64,000 nucleotides of DNA. It comes from Anaerofustis stercorihominis DSM 17244 (lineage in GTDB: Bacteria; Bacillota; Clostridia; Eubacteriales; Anaerofustaceae). The stretch is from positions 186,001-250,000 of the forward strand of contig NZ_DS560019.1 of NCBI RefSeq assembly GCF_000154825.1. Reading direction: 5' to 3'. The notes under the pieces are model-generated. The model saw only the letters and a program-made list of their open reading frames with translations. It did no database searches and was not told the DNA's origin. Both the position numbers and the translations under genes were made by a program. Positions 32,306-40,680 of the stretch are shown here, piece by piece (the first letter of the stretch is position 1; the number at the start of each line of letters is the position of its first letter).

Positions 32306-32761
32306 ATGAAAAAAGTTCTAAAAGTAATACTGGCATTGGGTCTTGTATTCATAATGGCGGGATGCGGTTCTAAAGCACAAACAGCAACATTTAATTACAG
32401 TTCGAACGGGGTTGATGTAAAGATGGTTGCTGATGCAGAAGGTGATACGATTATAAAATTAACGCAAACTTCTACAATAAACACAAAAAACTTTAACAGC
32501 AGCCAAATAAAACAATTAAAAAAAGTAGTTGAAGAATCAAAAGATACTTATAAGAATATCAAGGGTATTACATATAAGGCAGAAGAAAGCGGAGATAAGA
32601 TCGTAGAAACAATCATTATACCGACAGACGAGGAAACTTTAAAAACAGTAATATCAAAAGGCTTGCTTCCTGTAACAGGTTCAAGCGGTGAGGTAACAAA
32701 ATTATCTTTGGATAAAACTAAAGAAAGTCTACAAAAAGCAGGCTGGACATTAGAAGAATAG
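32306..32761 (+). CDS. DUF1307 (YehR-like) lipoprotein
   Basis: The 151-aa secreted lipoprotein has signal peptide MKKVLKVILALGLVFIMAGC with the lipobox cysteine at residue 20. The mature part is short, with an alternating beta/helix pattern like the YehR/DUF1307 family, of unknown role. It ends KESLQKAGWTLEE, typical for that family. GGGAG precedes the ATG. Single gene. Confidence 0.85.
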   Translation: MKKVLKVILALGLVFIMAGCGSKAQTATFNYSSNGVDVKMVADAEGDTIIKLTQTSTINTKNFNSSQIKQLKKVVEESKDTYKNIKGITYKAEESGDKIVETIIIPTDEETLKTVISKGLLPVTGSSGEVTKLSLDKTKESLQKAGWTLEE

Positions 32762-32774
32762 TATATAAAAAATA

Positions 32775-32804
32775 AAAATGCAGTTTATTTAACTGCATTT
32801 TTTT
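32775..32804. terminator. Bidirectional terminator
   Basis: AAAATGCAGTT and AACTGCATTTT pair around TATTT between the converging lipoprotein and channel genes. Confidence 0.88.
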
Positions 32805-32824
32805 ATTACAAATATTGATAAAAA

Positions 32825-33478
32825 TTATTTTTTTACCTTAGGAAGAGACCATTTATATTTTCTTGAAAGAAGTCTTATAAATATAATAGAAAAAATACCT
32901 ATAAGAACAGATATATCAGAATTCACATTATTTTTAAGCAGTACCAAATAAACGCCTCCTCCAACGATGCAGGCAAGAGCATAGATCCTTTTTCTTAGAA
33001 CAAAGGGTATATCCGAGACCATTATATCTCTGAGCATTCCTCCTCCAATACCCGTAATGACACCTACAAAAATAAGAAGAAAATTATTATAGGTAAATCC
33101 CGCAAAAATAGCCGAGTTCATCCCAAGTATCACAAATACACCAAGTCCTATGGCATCAAACACATTAAGAGCATTGTTAAATAAGTTTATATGATCCTCA
33201 ATATATTTATAATTATAATAAGAAAAAATAAATACCACCAAAGCGGCAACAGCCGCAAGAGCCGCATAAGTTCCGTTCGTAAACATATTCGGTGGCAGCA
33301 TACCAAGTATGATATCCCTTATTATTCCTCCTCCCAGAGCGGTTGTAACGCCTAAAACGACAACACCGAATACATCCAAGTCTTTTTCTATGGCAACCAT
33401 GGCTCCGGAAATTGCAAAAGCTATTATACCAATAATTTCACATATATTTATAAACTGTTCCGTAAAAATAAAATTCAT
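32825..33478 (-). CDS. TRIC-type cation channel family protein (UPF0126)
   Basis: The 217-aa membrane protein has seven helices made of two inverted three-helix repeats. Each repeat carries the glycine-rich signature: ALGGGIIRDIILG (about 47-59) and GIGGGMLRDIMVSD (about 142-155). Prokaryotic TRIC proteins conduct potassium and other small cations. It follows the CBS gene by 8 bp, possibly in one transcript. Confidence 0.92.
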   Translation of the reverse strand: MNFIFTEQFINICEIIGIIAFAISGAMVAIEKDLDVFGVVVLGVTTALGGGIIRDIILGMLPPNMFTNGTYAALAAVAALVVFIFSYYNYKYIEDHINLFNNALNVFDAIGLGVFVILGMNSAIFAGFTYNNFLLIFVGVITGIGGGMLRDIMVSDIPFVLRKRIYALACIVGGGVYLVLLKNNVNSDISVLIGIFSIIFIRLLSRKYKWSLPKVKK

Positions 33479-33486
33479 AATTCTCC

Positions 33487-34188
33487 CTATTTATATCCTA
33501 TTACATCATATGGAGTAATAAGACCGATCAATCTTTCAATTTCTTTCCCATTTTCCGTAATGAAGATAGCCCCTATCCTCTCATTTCTCTTATATGCATT
33601 ATATAACATATCTTCTATTTCTATCATTAAAGTATTTTTATGTACAAAAAGAAACTTTTCGAGTATCGGATTATCGAGAGATAAATATCTTTTTATATGA
33701 AAAAATCTGGTTTTATCATTGATCTCATCTATACCTTCATCAAGCACACACTGAAAAACAGTATTTTCTCCAAATACACCTCGGACAATCCCGTTCTCAT
33801 TCATTATTGGAATATGACTTATTTTTTTATTATCCATTTTATTCATAAAATCCATTACATTATCACCAATGTAAGCTTTTATTATATCATTGTAATCTAC
33901 AGCAAACTCTATAGCTTTCTTTGGAGTTTCAATTTGCTTTAAAATATTAGATAACAGTTCTATCATGGCATTACTTGGTTCAATCGCATACTCATCGTTT
34001 ACTTTGGGATTATGCTGAAGTATATTTCTTATTTCTTTGCAGTATTCCAACTCTCTTCTGATATGTTTATAACATTTTAAATTTATTAACCTGCTTATAC
34101 TTTTTCCGTCCTTAGGAAAATTATATTCCATAACAGCTGTCTGTTCCAATTTTTTATAGAGCTGCAAGAATTCTTCTGTTCTGTTCAT
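33487..34188 (-). CDS. CBS-domain protein
   Basis: The 233-aa protein has a helical N-terminal part (1-95, with LEYCKEIRNILQHNPKVNDE) and a C-terminal CBS pair (about 96-233), with ISHIPIMNENGIVRGVFGE and GAIFITENGKEIERLIGLIT strands. CBS pairs bind adenosyl nucleotides. No catalytic domain is visible. It lies just before the TRIC-like gene and might regulate it; this is inferred from position only. GGAGG is upstream. Confidence 0.82.
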   Translation of the reverse strand: MNRTEEFLQLYKKLEQTAVMEYNFPKDGKSISRLINLKCYKHIRRELEYCKEIRNILQHNPKVNDEYAIEPSNAMIELLSNILKQIETPKKAIEFAVDYNDIIKAYIGDNVMDFMNKMDNKKISHIPIMNENGIVRGVFGENTVFQCVLDEGIDEINDKTRFFHIKRYLSLDNPILEKFLFVHKNTLMIEIEDMLYNAYKRNERIGAIFITENGKEIERLIGLITPYDVIGYK

Positions 34189-34246
34189 AAGCTCCTCCTT
34201 TCTATATTATACACATACTTATTTATAAAAAAATAAAAATTTATAA

Positions 34247-34274
34247 TAAAAAGGAACCTGCTTAGGTCCCTTTA
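34247..34274 (-). terminator. Terminator of the mrp-Dabb operon
   Basis: AAAGGGACCT and AGGTTCCTTT pair with one mismatch around AAGC in the minus direction, then a T-rich tail. Confidence 0.75.
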
Positions 34275-34277
34275 AAA

Positions 34278-34571
34278 TTAATCTATTACATAATCTACAG
34301 CAATACTCGTTTCTCTTACTTTATGCATATAAGTCTTTACCACATCCACATGATATGGATCATGCTGATACGCCTCAAGAGCTTCTTCATTATCCAAAAC
34401 AACTTCCAAAATGATATCATAAGACCTGTCGGAATGAAGGAAATCTATACCCACATTAATATCTTTGATCATATCTACATGACCTTTCATGGACATCAAT
34501 GTTTCCTTAGCCATTTTACATGATTTCTCACTGCTGTCTTTTAATTTAAAACAAACGATATGTTTTATCAT
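34278..34571 (-). CDS. Dabb-family stress-responsive alpha/beta-barrel protein
   Basis: The 97-aa protein has the Dabb pattern: MIKHIVCFKLKDSS start, the SYDIILEVVLDNEEALEAYQ block and HVDVVKTYMHKVRET. Members form small dimeric barrels of mostly unknown activity. It follows mrp by 10 bp, so the two are co-transcribed. Confidence 0.9.
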   Translation of the reverse strand: MIKHIVCFKLKDSSEKSCKMAKETLMSMKGHVDMIKDINVGIDFLHSDRSYDIILEVVLDNEEALEAYQHDPYHVDVVKTYMHKVRETSIAVDYVID

Positions 34572-34581
34572 ATATATCCTC

Positions 34582-35409
34582 CTATAGTTCCTTTAACTTT
34601 TCTATGGCTTTATCTACATAGTTTTTATTCAAATCTTCGATTTCGCCTTTATCGCATTTTTCTGCTATTTCCGGGTCTATAGGGATATTTGCAAGAACAT
34701 CTAAATTATATTTTTCAGCTATTTCATCTACATGGCTTTCACCGAAAACATTTATCTTTTTACCGCAGTCCGGACATTCGATATAACTCATATTCTCAAC
34801 CAAGCCCAAAACTTTTACATTCATCATATTTGCCATATGAACAGCCTTTTCCACTATCATGGAAACTAGTTCCTGAGGAGATGCAACTATTACTATACCA
34901 TCTACAGGAAGAGTTTGAAAAACAGTCAGAGGAACATCACCTGTTCCCGGAGGCATATCCACAAACATATAATCTATATCTTCCCATATGATATCCGTCC
35001 AAAACTGACCTACGGCTCCCGCTATAACCGGACCACGCCATACGACAGGCTTTGTATCGTCATCCAAAAGCAAGTTTATAGACATGATATCTACCCCGCC
35101 TTTACTACTTTTTGGATAAGCGCCCTCTTTTGTCGCATATACATTTCCGCTTACTCCGAATATCTTGGGAATAGAAGGCCCTGTTATATCAGCATCCAAA
35201 ATCCCGACATTATAACCTTCCTTTTTCATATTAGAAGCTAAAAGCGAAGTAACGAGAGATTTTCCTACGCCCCCTTTACCGCTTACAACTCCTATTACTT
35301 TTTTTATATTACTTTTTTTATGTGGTTTTACTAAAAAATCTTCTTTTGTTTGCTCTCTCGAAGAACAATTAGCAGAACATGTTGAACAATCATGTGAACA
35401 TTCACTCAT
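34582..35409 (-). CDS. Mrp/NBP35-type P-loop ATPase, iron-sulfur carrier
   Basis: The 275-aa ApbC/Mrp ATPase helps assemble Fe-S clusters. It has the deviant Walker A GVVSGKGGVGKSLVTSLLA (about 38-56), the switch DMPPGTGDVPLTVFQTLP and a CXXC (ECPDCGKK) for cluster binding. The N-terminus is unusual and cysteine-rich (CSHDCSTCSANC, residues 4-15), resembling the extra cysteine site of the Nbp35 type. No Fe-S target is adjacent. Confidence 0.93.
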   Translation of the reverse strand: MSECSHDCSTCSANCSSREQTKEDFLVKPHKKSNIKKVIGVVSGKGGVGKSLVTSLLASNMKKEGYNVGILDADITGPSIPKIFGVSGNVYATKEGAYPKSSKGGVDIMSINLLLDDDTKPVVWRGPVIAGAVGQFWTDIIWEDIDYMFVDMPPGTGDVPLTVFQTLPVDGIVIVASPQELVSMIVEKAVHMANMMNVKVLGLVENMSYIECPDCGKKINVFGESHVDEIAEKYNLDVLANIPIDPEIAEKCDKGEIEDLNKNYVDKAIEKLKEL

Positions 35410-35529
35410 ATCAATACCTCTTTAATTATAAAAATATACATTTTCTATACATTATAGCACCATTATGCTTATTTTTATACATTTAATATTAATTTTTAGT
35501 ACAAATAAAGTGAAATAAACAAATCATAA

Positions 35530-36654
35530 TCATACTTTGTATATTCTCTTAAGCCTTTCTCCCAGCCTGCTTAATATTTCATTTGTTATAGTATCAAGAT
35601 TATTCGCCATATCCTCTGCACTGATTTCTTCATTCCCTGATTGTCCTATAAAAACAACTTCATCATCTCTTTTCACATCATCGACCTTTGAAACATCTAT
35701 AAATAATTGATCCATACATATCCTTGCGATTATAGGAACTTTTATACCATTTATTAAAACAAATCCGTTGTTATTGGATAATTTTCTCGAAATACCGTCC
35801 GCATAACCTATTGATACAACCGCTATCTTACATTTTTTCTCGGCTTTAAAATCCAGACCGTAACCAACAGTTTCGTTTTTCATAAGTTCTCTGACAACTT
35901 CTACTCTTGCTTTTAAAGATAAAACCGGTTTTAAATCCAAGTCTAATTTAATTTTATCACTTTTTTTGCTTAATACTCCGTATAGTGCAATCCCGACTCT
36001 TGCATAGTCATATTTTAAATCGGGATAATTGAGTACTCCGTAACTCCCCTGAATATGAAATTTCAAATTTGTATAACCATTCTCTTTTAATACTTTGACT
36101 ATATTATTAAAATGATTTATTTGAAGTTTTGTAAACTCTATATCCTTTTTATCAATACTGTCACTTACACATAAATGACTAAATACTCCCTTAACATCTA
36201 TATTTTTAAAACTTAGTATTCTAATTATATTTGTTATATTCTCAAAATGTTCACCCAGTCTATGCATTCCCGTATCGATTTTTATATGTACTTTTATATT
36301 TAACTTACATTCGTCTAACGAACTTGCATATCTATAGTCAATTACTGTTTGAGTCAAATCGTATTTCTTTACTAAATTTATATTGCTTAAGTGAGTATAT
36401 CCAAGTATCAGTATTTCTCCTTTAACACCGGCTTTCCTTAGCCTTATCCCTTCCGAAATCTCTGCCACACAAAAATGATAAATCTCCATTTTATTTAACG
36501 CTTCGGCTGTTTCCACCAGTCCATGTCCATAAGCATTTGCCTTTATTGCAGGCATTAATTCACATCCCTTAGGCAGTACTCTTTTAAACTCATTTACATT
36601 ATTATTTAAATTATTTATATCCAGTTCTATCCAAGCCCTGCCTTTATCATACAT
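35530..36654 (-). CDS. vanTr: Serine/alanine racemase domain protein, VanTr-like
   Basis: PLP-dependent racemase, expected to make D-serine for the D-Ala-D-Ser ligase. The 374-aa alanine-racemase fold has the PLP lysine in AIKANAYGHG and the catalytic Tyr region VSIGYADGISRK; LARVGIALYG-like YARVGIALYG is present. ATG 36654 is chosen (AAGGAGTGG upstream) instead of an upstream start inside the neighbouring gene. It overlaps the membrane-part gene by 8 bp. In VanT of VanC/G these two parts are one protein; in VanL they are separate, as here. Confidence 0.88.
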   Translation of the reverse strand: MYDKGRAWIELDINNLNNNVNEFKRVLPKGCELMPAIKANAYGHGLVETAEALNKMEIYHFCVAEISEGIRLRKAGVKGEILILGYTHLSNINLVKKYDLTQTVIDYRYASSLDECKLNIKVHIKIDTGMHRLGEHFENITNIIRILSFKNIDVKGVFSHLCVSDSIDKKDIEFTKLQINHFNNIVKVLKENGYTNLKFHIQGSYGVLNYPDLKYDYARVGIALYGVLSKKSDKIKLDLDLKPVLSLKARVEVVRELMKNETVGYGLDFKAEKKCKIAVVSIGYADGISRKLSNNNGFVLINGIKVPIIARICMDQLFIDVSKVDDVKRDDEVVFIGQSGNEEISAEDMANNLDTITNEILSRLGERLKRIYKV

Positions 36655-37666
36655 TTCTCCACTCCTTATACTTAGTAAAGAGAGTATTGAATATAACAGC
36701 AAATAATAAAGATAAGATACTCACTATAAAATAATTCAACATAGAATTATCAATAAAAACACTCATAGAACCAAAGACCTTTACAAACATTCTCACGGTA
36801 ATTATAAAAGCAGGATGGATAATATAAATATACATAGAAATATTTCTTAAATCCTTGTATCTATCGCCCTTTATATCCAATAATATTTGAAAGAAGAAAA
36901 ACATGGATGGCAGTAAAAATATATACATGCTCGTATGCCTTTGTATATCAAAATAATGAAGCAAAAGTCCTTCCATAAGCATTAATGACATTGAAATAAC
37001 AAAAAATATAACTTTTGATTTAAATTGCATATTGCATTTTACTTTTCTTAAAACCATACCAAGAACCAAAAATACAGGAGCGTAAAAAATCCCGTTTCTG
37101 GTAAAAGAAGTTACTTTAAATATAATGTCATAAAAGTAATTTATAAAATGCATATTCTTTATAAATCCGTAATAACTATCTCCGAATAAACCTATCAGAT
37201 ATAAAAACAGTGAAATGATAAATACATTTTTGATATTTACTTTCCTGCAAAGTAAATAGACAAAGATACAGCCAATTAAAACGGCAGGAAGATACCATAA
37301 ATGATAAAAGGTTCCGTCTAAGAAAAACGCTCTTATAACACCCCAAATACTAAATGATTTATTGAATGCTCCCGAATAAATATTAACAGGCAAATATAAT
37401 ATTACAGAAACTACATATAAAATAAGAGTGCCCTTTAAAAATGCTAAAAATCGAGAGTTATCATTTCCCTCTACAGCGACGGGATACAATATAAAATATC
37501 CCGTCGTCATCAAAAAGAAAGGAACCGCTATCCTGCATAAAACATATGTAAAACCAAAATCCAATGTATTATTTATACTGCTAAGAGGACCGATATGTAT
37601 GGCAATGATCAAAAATGCGGCAATCAATCTAAAACAGTCTATGCCGTTATATTTAAAAGTCTTCAT
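36647..37666 (-). CDS. vanTm: Acyltransferase-like membrane protein, VanTm-like
   Basis: The 339-aa protein has about ten membrane helices of the acyltransferase-3 type. It starts MKTFKYNGIDCFRLIAAFLI, followed by AIHIGPL and RIAVPFFLMTTGYFIL, which match the membrane half of VanT serine racemases. That half is thought to move L-serine into the cell. It ends where the racemase gene begins, so the two genes are translationally coupled. GGAG upstream overlaps the vanXY end. Confidence 0.88.
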   Translation of the reverse strand: MKTFKYNGIDCFRLIAAFLIIAIHIGPLSSINNTLDFGFTYVLCRIAVPFFLMTTGYFILYPVAVEGNDNSRFLAFLKGTLILYVVSVILYLPVNIYSGAFNKSFSIWGVIRAFFLDGTFYHLWYLPAVLIGCIFVYLLCRKVNIKNVFIISLFLYLIGLFGDSYYGFIKNMHFINYFYDIIFKVTSFTRNGIFYAPVFLVLGMVLRKVKCNMQFKSKVIFFVISMSLMLMEGLLLHYFDIQRHTSMYIFLLPSMFFFFQILLDIKGDRYKDLRNISMYIYIIHPAFIITVRMFVKVFGSMSVFIDNSMLNYFIVSILSLLFAVIFNTLFTKYKEWRNV

Positions 37667-37667
37667 A

Positions 37668-38420
37668 TCAGGATCTCCATAATGTCAATATATAACCATC
37701 GACATTATTTCCCGAAATAACATACGGAGAGTTATCGGGTATAGATATTAAATTTTTTTCGCTTTCGAAGCATATATATGATATTTCTATATTTAAATTT
37801 TTATCTTTAACAATAAGGGATTTTTTACCATATTTAAAATCCTTTATAAATTCAATATACTCTTCCAGCACCATATTTTTATCCGTGATTATTTTGGAAT
37901 GAGGAAAGCCCACATATCTGAAATGCCAAGGTTCCGCTGATATTCCAGTTACCCTTTCTTTCTCTTTTATATATCTTTCAATAAATCCGAATGCGGGAGC
38001 CTTTTCTCTAAACTCTTTATATATACCTTCATTAGGGAAATCGGGTCTTATAAAATCAATATCCCCGTTATTCTTTGCTAAATCTATAGCAAATCCGGTC
38101 TGATGTTCACTGTGCCCGGGAAGAGCCACATATTTATTTGTAAAATCTTCTCCGTTTTCATTAAGAGAATTATTGTAAATCTCTATTTGTTCTTCAAGCG
38201 TTCTATATCCGCTTACATATGCTATCTCATCAGTGCTGCCAATTTCAAACAGCAATTCTTTTAATATATAATCAACATTCTTATTTAAGTAAACCTTACT
38301 GTCTTTATCTATTTGGCATATATTTTCGTAAGGAATTATTTCCCTAATAGGATTATCCTTATTTACCAATATAAGTTCCCCGCTGAATACCTGATTTCTA
38401 TCTAAGCACAACTTTTTCAT
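37668..38420 (-). CDS. vanXY: D,D-dipeptidase/carboxypeptidase, VanXY-like
   Basis: M15-family zinc peptidase of 250 aa that would remove D-Ala-ended precursors. The zinc motif is PGHSEHQTGFAIDLA and the C-terminal motif is SAEPWHFRYVGFPHS; SGYRTLEEQ is also typical. There is no signal peptide or membrane helix, so it should act in the cytoplasm like VanXY and unlike membrane-bound VanY. It lies between the ligase and vanT genes, as in vanC/E/G/L clusters. Confidence 0.88.
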   Translation of the reverse strand: MKKLCLDRNQVFSGELILVNKDNPIREIIPYENICQIDKDSKVYLNKNVDYILKELLFEIGSTDEIAYVSGYRTLEEQIEIYNNSLNENGEDFTNKYVALPGHSEHQTGFAIDLAKNNGDIDFIRPDFPNEGIYKEFREKAPAFGFIERYIKEKERVTGISAEPWHFRYVGFPHSKIITDKNMVLEEYIEFIKDFKYGKKSLIVKDKNLNIEISYICFESEKNLISIPDNSPYVISGNNVDGYILTLWRS

Positions 38421-38422
38421 GA

Positions 38423-39457
38423 TTACACCGCCAATGAAATAATTTTATTTACTATTTCATCAAAATCCATACCTATACCTTTAAGCATATTAGGAAATCT
38501 GCTATGAGCTGTAAAGCCGGGTATAGTGTTGACTTCGTTAAATACAATATCTCTATCTTTCGTTATAAACATATCAATACGTGCAAAATCCTTACAGTCC
38601 AATATTTTATATATTTTCAGTGCGGTTTCTTTAATGACTTTTGCATTTTCTTCGGTTATCCTTGCAGGCATGTGTATTTTAGAAGTTTTTAAATTATACT
38701 TTTCAACATAATCAAAAAATCCTTTGGAAAGTTCTATTTCATCTACTTCGCCGATTATCGGCTTTTCATTACCAAGCACGGCACATCCGACTTCAAAACC
38801 GTCGATATTTTCTTCCAGTACTACTTTATCATCGTATTCAAAAGCCTTATCGACCGCTTTAAATAAGTCTTTTTTATCTTCAACTTTTGTAATACCAAAA
38901 GATGAACCTGCTTTTAATGGTTTTACAAATATCGGAAAACCTAAATATTCAATATGATTACTGAAATCATTTATGCTTTTATTAATCAAAACAGATTTAG
39001 GCACTTTAATCCCCATGCTTTCAACTAACTTATGAGCCCTGTATTTATCCATACATAAAGCCGAAGATAATACACCGCAGCCGATAATAGGTATACCGCC
39101 AAGCTCCAATAATCCCTGTATCGTTCCGTCCTCTCCGTTTTTCCCATGTAATATAGGAAAAGCAGCGTCTATATGTATTATTATTAATTCATCATTTTTA
39201 AAAACGACAATACCATGCTCTGATGTATTTCCCGATATCAAAGCATCATAACAATTCTTATCCAAATGCCAAGTATCATTTCTTATCTTTTCAATATCAC
39301 CTTCATATAAATAAAAATCTCCGCTGCGACTAACTCCAATTAGTTTTATATCATACAGATCTTTGTTTATTGAATTAATAACGGAATAAGCTGATTTAAG
39401 AGATACATCGTACTCCGGAGAATTCCCGCCAAACAGTACCAAAATAGATTTTTTCAT
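38423..39457 (-). CDS. D-alanine--D-serine ligase, VanG/VanL-like
   Basis: ATP-grasp ligase of 344 aa. It has LFGGNSPEYDVSLKSAYSVI at the start, ILHGKNGEDGTIQGLLEL, and IVFNEVNTIPGFTAHSRFPN at the end. The specificity loop reads FFDYVEKYNLKTSKIHMPAR. The EKY(N) form is like the EKYQ-type loop of D-Ala-D-Ser ligases, and the following VanXY and VanT genes agree. ATG 39457 is chosen (TTAGGAAG upstream). First gene of the cluster. A normal D-Ala-D-Ala ligase cannot be fully excluded from sequence alone. Confidence 0.85.
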   Translation of the reverse strand: MKKSILVLFGGNSPEYDVSLKSAYSVINSINKDLYDIKLIGVSRSGDFYLYEGDIEKIRNDTWHLDKNCYDALISGNTSEHGIVVFKNDELIIIHIDAAFPILHGKNGEDGTIQGLLELGGIPIIGCGVLSSALCMDKYRAHKLVESMGIKVPKSVLINKSINDFSNHIEYLGFPIFVKPLKAGSSFGITKVEDKKDLFKAVDKAFEYDDKVVLEENIDGFEVGCAVLGNEKPIIGEVDEIELSKGFFDYVEKYNLKTSKIHMPARITEENAKVIKETALKIYKILDCKDFARIDMFITKDRDIVFNEVNTIPGFTAHSRFPNMLKGIGMDFDEIVNKIISLAV

Positions 39458-39526
39458 TTTATCACTTCCTAAAATCATTTTTTAAAACTAAATCAAATAC
39501 TTTGCAAAGATTTTATTTATAAAAAA

Positions 39527-39561
39527 ATATCAAATTTAATATTAATTACTAAATTTGATAT
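39527..39561. promoter_or_regulatory. Inverted repeat upstream of the van cluster
   Basis: ATATCAAATTTA and TAAATTTGATAT pair exactly around 11 nt, 70 bp before the ligase start. AAATTTGATATTT also occurs near 40590 upstream of the patatin gene. It could be an operator or, being AT-rich, chance. Confidence 0.4.
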
Positions 39562-39707
39562 TATTATATATTTTTTATTAAATTTAATCTTGAAGCCTCG
39601 TTTAAGATAGTATTAAAAATAATTTCTTATTTATTAACAAGATTTAATAATCTATTAACAATAATTAAATATGTATTAAAATAAATAAAAAGCTATAAAT
39701 GAGTAGC

Positions 39708-40556
39708 CTAATTTGACAAGAAACCAATTAAATCATCATAACTGTTTTTCGCGTCTTTATAACCCAAATCATACAGTGCTTTCAGTTTATCCCTGTCTTT
39801 TTCCAGTCTTCCTATATTCATATTTTCGCTGGGTCTTATAACAAATGCACTTCCCTTATTTACTTCTTCATCTATTATACCGAGAGATTCATTATAATTA
39901 ATATGTCGCTTAGCTGTAGCATTTACAAAATCAGGATACTTTCTATACTTTATTTTTATCATAGGAAGCAGTTTATTTTTACTTTTTTGATATCCCTCAG
40001 GCTGAGTAAGAACTACAACATTTTTTTTATTACCGTCTTCAATGGATTTTCTAATCGGGATAGAATCGGAAATACCTCCGTCTAAATATTCTTTTCCGTT
40101 AATAGGTACATTCCTTGATAAAAGAGGAAGTGAACTGGAAGCTCTTACATATATGATATCTTCATTCATATCATTAAGCTTTATATATTCCGCTTTTCCC
40201 GTTTCTATATTGGTAACGACCGCATATAAACTACCTTCAAATTCATCATAAGTCTTAAAATCAAAAGGATATAATTCATTTGGGATTATATTATATAACA
40301 TATCCGCACCGAAATAATCCCCGGTAGTAATCAAACTGTAAAAGCTTGCATATCGTTTATCATCAAGATAATCTACATTTACTCTGTAAGCTCTGTTTCG
40401 TTGTTTGGCTAAATAAGAACATGCATGGCATATCCCCGCAGAAACTCCATAGTTATTTTTAAAATAAATATCTTTATCAATAAAAAAGTCAAGTACACCG
40501 GCAGTATAGATACCTCTCATTCCGCCGCCTTCCAATATAAGTCCGCTGTTATACAT
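39708..40556 (-). CDS. Patatin-like phospholipase
   Basis: Lipid acyl hydrolase of 282 aa with the Ser-Asp dyad: oxyanion loop LEGGGMRGIYTAGVLDFF, nucleophile elbow GVSAG and catalytic Asp in LDGGISDSIP. It resembles the RssA/YlbK group of cytoplasmic patatins with no signal peptide. GGAGG precedes the ATG. It is a single gene upstream of the van cluster, and a weak hairpin at 39686-39706 could end its transcript. Confidence 0.92.
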   Translation of the reverse strand: MYNSGLILEGGGMRGIYTAGVLDFFIDKDIYFKNNYGVSAGICHACSYLAKQRNRAYRVNVDYLDDKRYASFYSLITTGDYFGADMLYNIIPNELYPFDFKTYDEFEGSLYAVVTNIETGKAEYIKLNDMNEDIIYVRASSSLPLLSRNVPINGKEYLDGGISDSIPIRKSIEDGNKKNVVVLTQPEGYQKSKNKLLPMIKIKYRKYPDFVNATAKRHINYNESLGIIDEEVNKGSAFVIRPSENMNIGRLEKDRDKLKALYDLGYKDAKNSYDDLIGFLSN

Positions 40557-40652
40557 AATGCCTCCATATAAAATATTTTATATTATATCACTAAAATTTG
40601 ATATTTAAAATAATTTAATTTGATTTAATAAAAATAAGTATTTATCCAAATC

Positions 40653-40676
40653 AAAAAAGCTCGGTCAAACCGAGCC
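40653..40676 (-). terminator. Terminator of the aminotransferase gene
   Basis: GCTCGGT and ACCGAGC pair around a 3-nt loop; six T follow on the minus strand. Confidence 0.85.
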
Positions 40677-40680
40677 TTAT

